DNA of 64,000 bases from Macrostomum hystrix (taxonomy: Eukaryota; Platyhelminthes; Macrostomidae). Every line of letters begins with the position of its first letter. Within the stretch, counting starts at the first letter, position 1. The stretch is from positions 9,372,001 to 9,436,000 of the forward strand of contig CATNEN010000038.1 in the NCBI GenBank assembly GCA_950097015.1, in the 5' to 3' direction. The notes under the pieces were generated by a model. The model searched no databases. It was not told where the DNA came from and was given only the letters and a program-made list of their open reading frames with translations. The translations under genes were made by a program, and so were the position numbers. This document shows, piece by piece, positions 57,535-64,000 of the stretch.

Positions 57535-58465
57535 TCCGATCCTCGGGCTTAGTAGCTACATTCCATGATCCTCAGGCTGAGTAGCTACATTCCATGATCC
57601 TCAGGCTTAGTAGCTACACTCCATGATCCTCAGGCTTAGTAGCTACATTCCATGATCCTCAGGCTGAGTAGCTACATTCCATGATCCTCAGGCTTAGTAG
57701 CTACACTCCATGATCCTCAGGCTTAGTAGCTACACTCCATGATCCTCAGGCTTAGTAGCTAGATTCTATGATCCTCAGGCTTAGTAGCTACACTCCATGA
57801 TCCTCAGGCTTAGTAGCTACATTCCATGATCCTCAGGCTTAGTAGCTACACTCCATGATCCTCAGGCTTAGTAGCTACACTCCATGATCCTCAGGCTTAG
57901 TAGCTACACTCCATGATCCTCAGGCTGAGTAGCTACACTCCATGATCCTCAGGCTTAGTAGCTACATTCCATGATCCTCAGGCTTAGTAGCTACACTCCA
58001 TGATCCTCAGGCTTAGTAGCTACATTCCATGATCCTCAGGCTGAGTAGCTACATTCCATGATCCTCAGGCTGAGTAGCTACACTCCATGATCCTCAGGCT
58101 TAGTAGCTACACTCCATGATCCTCAGGCTGAGTAGCTACACTCCATGATCCTCAGGCTTAGTAGCTACATTCCATGATCCTCAGGCTTAGTAGCTACACT
58201 CCATGATCCTCAGGCTTAGTAGCTACATTCCATGATCCTCAGGCTGAGTAGCTACATTCCATGATCCTCAGGCTGAGTAGCTACACTCCATGATCCTCAG
58301 GCTGAGTAGCTACATTCCATGATCCTCAGGCTTAGTAGCTACATTCCATGATCCTCAGGCTTAGTAGCTACATTCCATGATACTCAGGCTTAGTAGCTAC
58401 ACTCCATGATCCTCAGGCTGAGCACCCACCTTGCCTGATCCTTAGGCTAAGCAGCCACCTTCTAT
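57535..58465. repeat. 29-bp minisatellite, array 2
   Basis: About 32 copies of a 29-bp unit (gatcctcaggcttagtagct core, then acactccat or acattccat). The last two units (58410-58460) have the gcagccaccttcc form of array 1, joining the two subfamilies. Confidence 0.97.
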
Positions 58466-58669
58466 TTTCGTTTTGATTTGTTTAATTAATATAAAGCTCG
58501 AGAGGCACAGCATAAACTTGGTGATCAAGACGAAGTTGATAAAAAACGTCTGTAATGCATTATCGATGCAATTAAATAGATTTTCTGTTTCAGCAATAAA
58601 ATTAGGATTTGAAATAATGTTTGGATTTCATTTGAGCTGGGAAATACTTCAGAGTTTCAGATTGCATAT

Positions 58670-61600
58670 TCAACGGTCTCTGTCAACTCCCAGATAGTTC
58701 GAGGTTCGTCGCCAGACAAGAAAAGTAACCGCATTGACTGGGAAGCTGCGCACAATGACTACGAAGCTGCCCCGGTAGAATCCCGCAAAGCCATGCTCAT
58801 GTAGAACCTGCCTCGCTACTGTCAGCGCTGAGCGGCGCGAAGCGGGCGTTCTGAACCGGCCGCAAGCCGCCTCCGCCTGCATGTTCGACTTGACATTGTC
58901 TATGGGCAGAACCGACAGCCAACTGACTGAGCCGGCCAGGCCTCCAGACAGCATGGTGGCCGCCGTCTCCCCAGTCATGTGACCTAGTCGACTGTACAGC
59001 CAATCGTAGGCCAGCATGTACAGTCCGTAGGAGGGCACGTCACGTAGGAATGTCACAGCGAATCCGCGGGTCAGGCCCGCCGCGCCCTCGCGTCGCACAA
59101 TGGCAGAGGCGCAGGCTAGCGGGCCTCTGTGCAGCTCAGATGTTCCTTTTGAGTATTACAAGAGGCGATGCCGTACAGAACAGTGATCACTTGGTTGAAA
59201 ACATACGGTCACTTCTGTAGCAACACAGCGTCACTTCTGTATCAACACAGCGTCACTTCTGTATCAACACAGCGTCACTTCTGTAGCAACACAGCGTCAC
59301 TTCTGTATCAACACAGGGTCACTTCTGTATCAACACAGGGTCACTTCTGTATCAACACAGGGTCACTTCTGTATCAACACAGGGTCACTTCTGTATCAAC
59401 ACAGCATCACTTCTGTAGCAACACAGCATCACTTCTGTAACAACACAGCATCACTTCTGTAGCAACACAGCATCACTTCTGTATCAACACAGCATCACTT
59501 CTGTATCAACACAGCGTCACTTCTGTATCAACACAGGGTCACTTCTGTATCAACACAGGGTCACTTCTGTAACAACACAGCGTCACTTCTGTAACAATAC
59601 AGCGTCACTTCTGTAACAACACAGCGTCACTTCTGTAACAATACAGCGTCACTTCTGTATCAACACAGGGTCACTTCTGTATCAACACAGGGTCACTTCT
59701 GTATCAACACAGCGTCACTTCTGTAACAATACAGCGTCACTTCTGTATCAACACAGGGTCACTTCTGTATCAACACAGGGTCACTTCTGTATCAACACAG
59801 GGTCACTTCTGTATCATCACAGGGTCACTTCTGTATCAACAAAGGGTCACTTCTGTATCAACACAGGGTCACTTCTGTATCAACACAGGGTCACTTCTGT
59901 ATCAACACAGGGTCACTTCTGTAACAACACAGCATCACTTCTGTATCAACACAGCATCACTTCTGTATCAACACAGCGTCACTTCTGTATCAACACAGTG
60001 TCACTTCTGTAACAACACAGCGTCACTTCTGTATCAATACAGCGTCACTTCTGTATCAACACAGGGTCACTTCTGTATCAACACAGGGTCACTTCTGTAT
60101 CAACACAGGGTCACTTCTGTATCAACACAGGGTCACTTCTGTATCAACACAGGGTCACTTCTGTATCAACACAGCATCACTTCTGTAGCAACACAGCATC
60201 ACTTCTGTAACAACACAGCATCACTTCTGTATCAACACAGCATCACTTCTGTATCAACACAGCGTCACTTCTGTAACAACACAGGGTCACTTCTGTATCA
60301 ACACAGGGTCACTTCTGTATCAACACAGGGTCACTTCTGTAACAACACAGCGTCACTTCTGTATCAACACAGGGTCACTTCTGTATCAACACAGCGTCAC
60401 TTCTGTATCAACACAGGGTCACTTCTGTATCAACACAGGGTCACTTCTGTAACAACACAGCGTCACTTCTGTAACAATACAGCGTCACTTCTGTAACAAC
60501 ACAGCGTCACTTCTGTAACAATACAGCGTCACTTCTGTATCAACACAGGGTCACTTCTGTATCAACACAGGGTCACTTCTGTATCAACACAGCGTCACTT
60601 CTGTAACAATACAGCGTCACTTCTGTATCAACACAGGGTCACTTCTGTATCAACACAGGGTCACTTCTGTATCAACACAGGGTCACTTCTGTATCATCAC
60701 AGGGTCACTTCTGTATCAACAAAGGGTCACTTCTGTATCAACACAGGGTCACTTCTGTATCAACACAGGGTCACTTCTGTATCAACACAGGGTCACTTCT
60801 GTAACAACACAGCATCACTTCTGTATCAACACAGCATCACTTCTGTATCAACACAGCGTCACTTCTGTATCAACACAGTGTCACTTCTGTAACAACACAG
60901 CGTCACTTCTGTATCAATACAGCGTCACTTCTGTATCAACACAGGGTCACTTCTGTATCAACACAGGGTCACTTCTGTATCAACACAGGGTCACTTCTGT
61001 ATCAACACAGGGTCACTTCTGTATCAACACAGGGTCACTTCTGTATCAACACAGCATCACTTCTGTAGCAACACAGCATCACTTCTGTAACAACACAGCG
61101 TCACTTCTGTATCAACACAGGGTCACTTCTGTATCAACACAGGGTCACTTCTGTAACAACACAGCGTCACTTCTGTAACAATACAGCGTCACTTCTGTAT
61201 CAACACAGGGTCACTTCTGTAACAACACAGCGTCACTTCTGTATCAACACAGGGTCACTTCTGTATCAACACAGGGTCACTTCTGTAACAATACAGCGTC
61301 ACTTCTGTATCAACACAGGGTCACTTCTGTATCAACAAAGGGTCACTTCTGTATCAACACAGGGTCACTTCTGTATCAACACAGGGTCACTTCTGTATCA
61401 ACACAGGGTCACTTCTGTAACAACACAGGGTCACTTCTGTATCAACCTTAGTTAGTGCATCGACTCACTCCTGCTTAACTGCGCTTGCATGGCAGTCTTT
61501 ATCAACTCGACAGGCGCCACCAGGGGAAGTTGCGCCGCGCCTCCTGCCATGCCAGCTAGAAACACGTTTCCATGGTGACTGTCTGGTCGAAGCTTTTGCA

Positions 61601-62267
61601 GTAGAGCTAGTGTTTGGCCGTAGACGCCAAAGAAGACTGAGTTGATTGTTGTGAAAGACACCATGGGCAAGGCCATGCCCTGGAAAAGGCCTTCATGTCG
61701 GTTTGGAAGGGGTCCTAATGATACTTTTAACAGTTCTGAGATGAAGCTGATCAAGTTGGGGACATACTGACCTTGCTGAAGTCCCTTGCTAAACATGGTA
61801 CGAACAGCCAGTGTGGCATGCCCAGTTGGCGCTAGTTGCAGCTGCACCTTCAACACCTCCATTGGATGACCGACTAGCAGCCCGCTGACTCCTACGGTTA
61901 GATTTAAAAAGTCCATTTAAAAATTAGAATGATGAGCCTACAAAGACTACGGTTCTGTTTAAATTGCGATTTTAACAGAAGTGACACCTGCCACATCCAG
62001 TGTGAGATCCCATACACCCAGTGTGTGATCCCATGCATCGAGAATTAGATCCCATACACCCAGTATGAGATTCCATACACCCAGTGGGAGGTCCCCTACA
62101 CCCAGTGTGATGTCCCATACACCCAGTGTGAGATCCCATACACCCAGTATGAGACCCCATACACCCAGTATGAGATCCCATACACCAGTGTGAGGTCCCA
62201 GTGTGAAAAATTCCCTCCGCACAACACTGTTCTTACCCCCAGCTGCACCGGCAATGAAATTTTCCAT
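58670..62267 (-). CDS. SLC25A45/47/48-like: Mitochondrial carrier, SLC25A45/47/48-like, four exons
   Basis: Exons 62267-62237, 61891-61772, 61690-61469 and 59115-58670; GT-AG, all phase 1, 272 residues. The protein spans the inner mitochondrial membrane with six helices in three repeats. Signature motifs are PMEVLK (about residue 20), PVELIK (about 110) and PIDNVK (about 195), the PX[DE]XX[KR] motif of each repeat. MENFIAGAAGG, GLFQGMALP, INSVFFGVYG and FLRDVPSYGLYMLAYDWL fit this subfamily. Exon 1 has only 31 bases and is supported by making the usual start of repeat 1. The intron at 61771-61691 (81 bp) has no stop and keeps frame; it is proposed because removing it restores the normal spacing between PMEVLK and GLFQGM. 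The substrate cannot be deduced from sequence. Intron 3 is a 2.2-kb minisatellite. Confidence 0.9.
59190..61448. repeat. 21-bp satellite-like array in SLC25 intron 3
   Basis: About 107 copies of a 21-bp unit (gtcacttctgtatcaacaca core; variants ctgtaac, ctgtagc, cagcgtc, cagcatc). A longer segment is duplicated: the rare variants gtatcatcac and tcaacaaaggg occur together at about 59811 and again at about 60691, 880 bases apart, in the same variant context. Confidence 0.98.
61980..62200. repeat. ~21-bp minisatellite in SLC25 intron 1
   Basis: About 10 degenerate copies of a unit near 21 bp (gatcccatacacccagtgtg core). Confidence 0.93.
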
Positions 62268-64000
62268 ATCGTGAGCGTGTCCAACGTGGTCGAATATTCT
62301 CAGGCTAGTCGCCTACCTGATTGGTCTAATTTAGCAGTAAATTATCTAGATCGCAGCTCCAACTGCGACTGCAGTTGATACCTTTGCTCATAACCTCATT
62401 AACAGACGCCTATTTAAAGCTAGTCGACTGAAATCTGCTACCAAACTCTTCACAAAGTCTCATTCCAGTCTAACCCGACATTGTGCAGCTTGTGCAGCCC
62501 CACCTTATTCGCCACCTCAAACATGCACTGTTCAGTTTGGCAAGCCCACTACCTGACCTCTGCATTATTCATCAGCGCGGCATCTGTAACTTGTTGTGGA
62601 AAATTCCACTTACTTATTTAACAACAGTTGCGACCCTTATATGCACTTTGAAAGGTGAGAAAAATCCAGAAGCGTGCTTTGAACTATTGTCGAAGTACGA
62701 ACAGGTAGACAGACAGTAGACAGACAGAAAGCTTTCTGAAGATCAATTTGATACTAGCTCCTTTCTCGACAGTGAAAATTTCAGCAAACGACAAGTGTTT
62801 TTAATCTCCCTGGGTTGACACTTATTCTCAATGACGTGTATTAAATTTTCCTATCCCTACCTGCCAAACCTCTTGACATAAAGTGCAATTATGACTGGTC
62901 TTTACACGCTGGTCACTGACACACCTGCAGGTTAATGACAGAAAAAGTGCAAGTTCTCTTGCATTATCTGGCGGGTGCAGGAGGTAGCTAGGGGCGCAAC
63001 GGTCTAAAGTTCACTCAGCAATATAGCAAAATTTACACATTTTTAATAATAAGTTTTTAGAGTCCAGGGCACATGAAGTTCGAACTTTGCTCTCTGTACA
63101 ATGCCCTGGCCGGTTCACTAGTAGTTGCCCACCTGCTGCAAGCTGCAGCGAGTTTTTTTTAAATAAATCCAGTTTTCATCGGAAACGATCGGGCGACAGT
63201 GAGCGAATCTGAAGCCAAAGTTCTTGTGGGCGTGGCTAGTGAACAAGCGCGGCGCGGTTTAAGGTAGCCTAACAAAGAAAGGATCGACGTTCTTAAAGTC
63301 TAACTCAGCCTTAAAACCCTTATCTATGTGTGTGTGAAACGGGTATCGGCTTGTGTTACAACGCTAGGTTTAGTCGTGCTCAGAGGGACAAAGGAATATA
63401 GGGTCGTCTGCTGGCCTTCAAAGCACTGAGATAAAAGGGTTTACTTGGTTCGCGAAAAAAGGTAGTCTAGGCAGATGCAGAGACGCAAATCAGTCAAAAG
63501 AATAAGAACAATATAAAAATAAAGAAAATGAAAATGAGACAGAATGAGACCAGCTGCATTAGACAAATAAGTGAAGAAAAATGTTTAGACGATCTAGTTT
63601 AATTTACAAACCTATTCCCGCAATTTCCAACATCAAAATCATATACTTCAACCCACGCGTCTGTAATATATCATCATGCACGGCAATCAGTTTAGGATTA
63701 AATGCCCACAATCGATGCGTACTTATATTAGTTGGGTTAGTTTGAAAAATAGGTTAATTAAAATAAGTTTAAATTCATTTTTTTATCAAAATCATTCATT
63801 TTTTATACTCAAGCTTTTTTAGTCAAAATTTTAGGATAAATAGCAGTAAAGGAGCATAATGAGTAGTTAATTTTTAAACGGAAGATCTTATTTCTTATTT
63901 AAAACCTTGAATATAAGCAATCTTAACTTTTTACGAATGAGTGGGTCTTTCACCGCATTGTTTTCCGCATGGTTTTCCGCATGGTTTTCCGCACAGTTTT
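62268..64000. other. Intergenic DNA upstream of the SLC25 gene
   Basis: No gene recognised. AT-rich towards the right edge, where ggttttccgcat repeats about three times at 63957-63995. The SLC25 promoter should lie near 62270-62600; no motif was assigned. Confidence 0.4.

Overview
The window is nuclear DNA of an invertebrate animal. Genes are split by GT-AG introns, exons are GC-rich in an AT-rich background, and every recognisable product is an animal protein (IFT70, MAU2, TNFAIP8, an ARHGEF17/10-type RhoGEF, a class A GPCR, an SLC25 carrier, an SDR). tRNA-derived SINEs, small DNA transposons and very many minisatellites fill the rest. A free-living flatworm such as Macrostomum is my best guess, from style only; another lophotrochozoan is possible.

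Layout: (1) 815-4969 minus, a two-exon aminergic-like GPCR whose intron is mostly minisatellite. (2) 8168-12464 minus, complete six-exon IFT70/TTC30. (3) 15441-16182 plus, TNFAIP8-like, start uncertain. (4) 16183-22576, no gene seen. (5) 22577-25925 plus, a 1085-residue charged coiled-coil protein of unknown function with a repeated W-T-V-Y motif. (6) 26621-27786 plus, three-exon DHRS7-type SDR. (7) 28545-44079 minus, a 15-exon RhoGEF (disordered N terminus, DH, PH, WD40-like C terminus), 1644 residues. (8) 44080-49552, no gene, two small DNA transposons with intact target-site duplications. (9) 49553-55693 plus, seven-exon MAU2 cohesin loader. (10) 56660-56923 minus, a small secreted cysteine-rich protein with a TATA box, between two arrays of one 29-bp minisatellite. 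(11) 58670-62267 minus, a four-exon SLC25A45/47/48-like mitochondrial carrier. (12) 62268-64000, no gene seen.

Exon boundaries were worked out by eye from homology, GT-AG sites and phase; all proposed junctions of the multi-exon genes are phase-consistent and each spliced length is a multiple of three, except that the first exon of the TNFAIP8-like gene is uncertain. The genes do unrelated jobs (cilia, cohesin loading, Rho signalling, mitochondrial transport, lipid/redox), so no operon or pathway cluster is suggested. The outstanding feature is the repeat structure: most larger introns carry their own minisatellite (periods 14-33 bp), many with periods divisible by three, which create long false open frames on both strands. 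I found no CRISPR array, rRNA, functional tRNA or virus.
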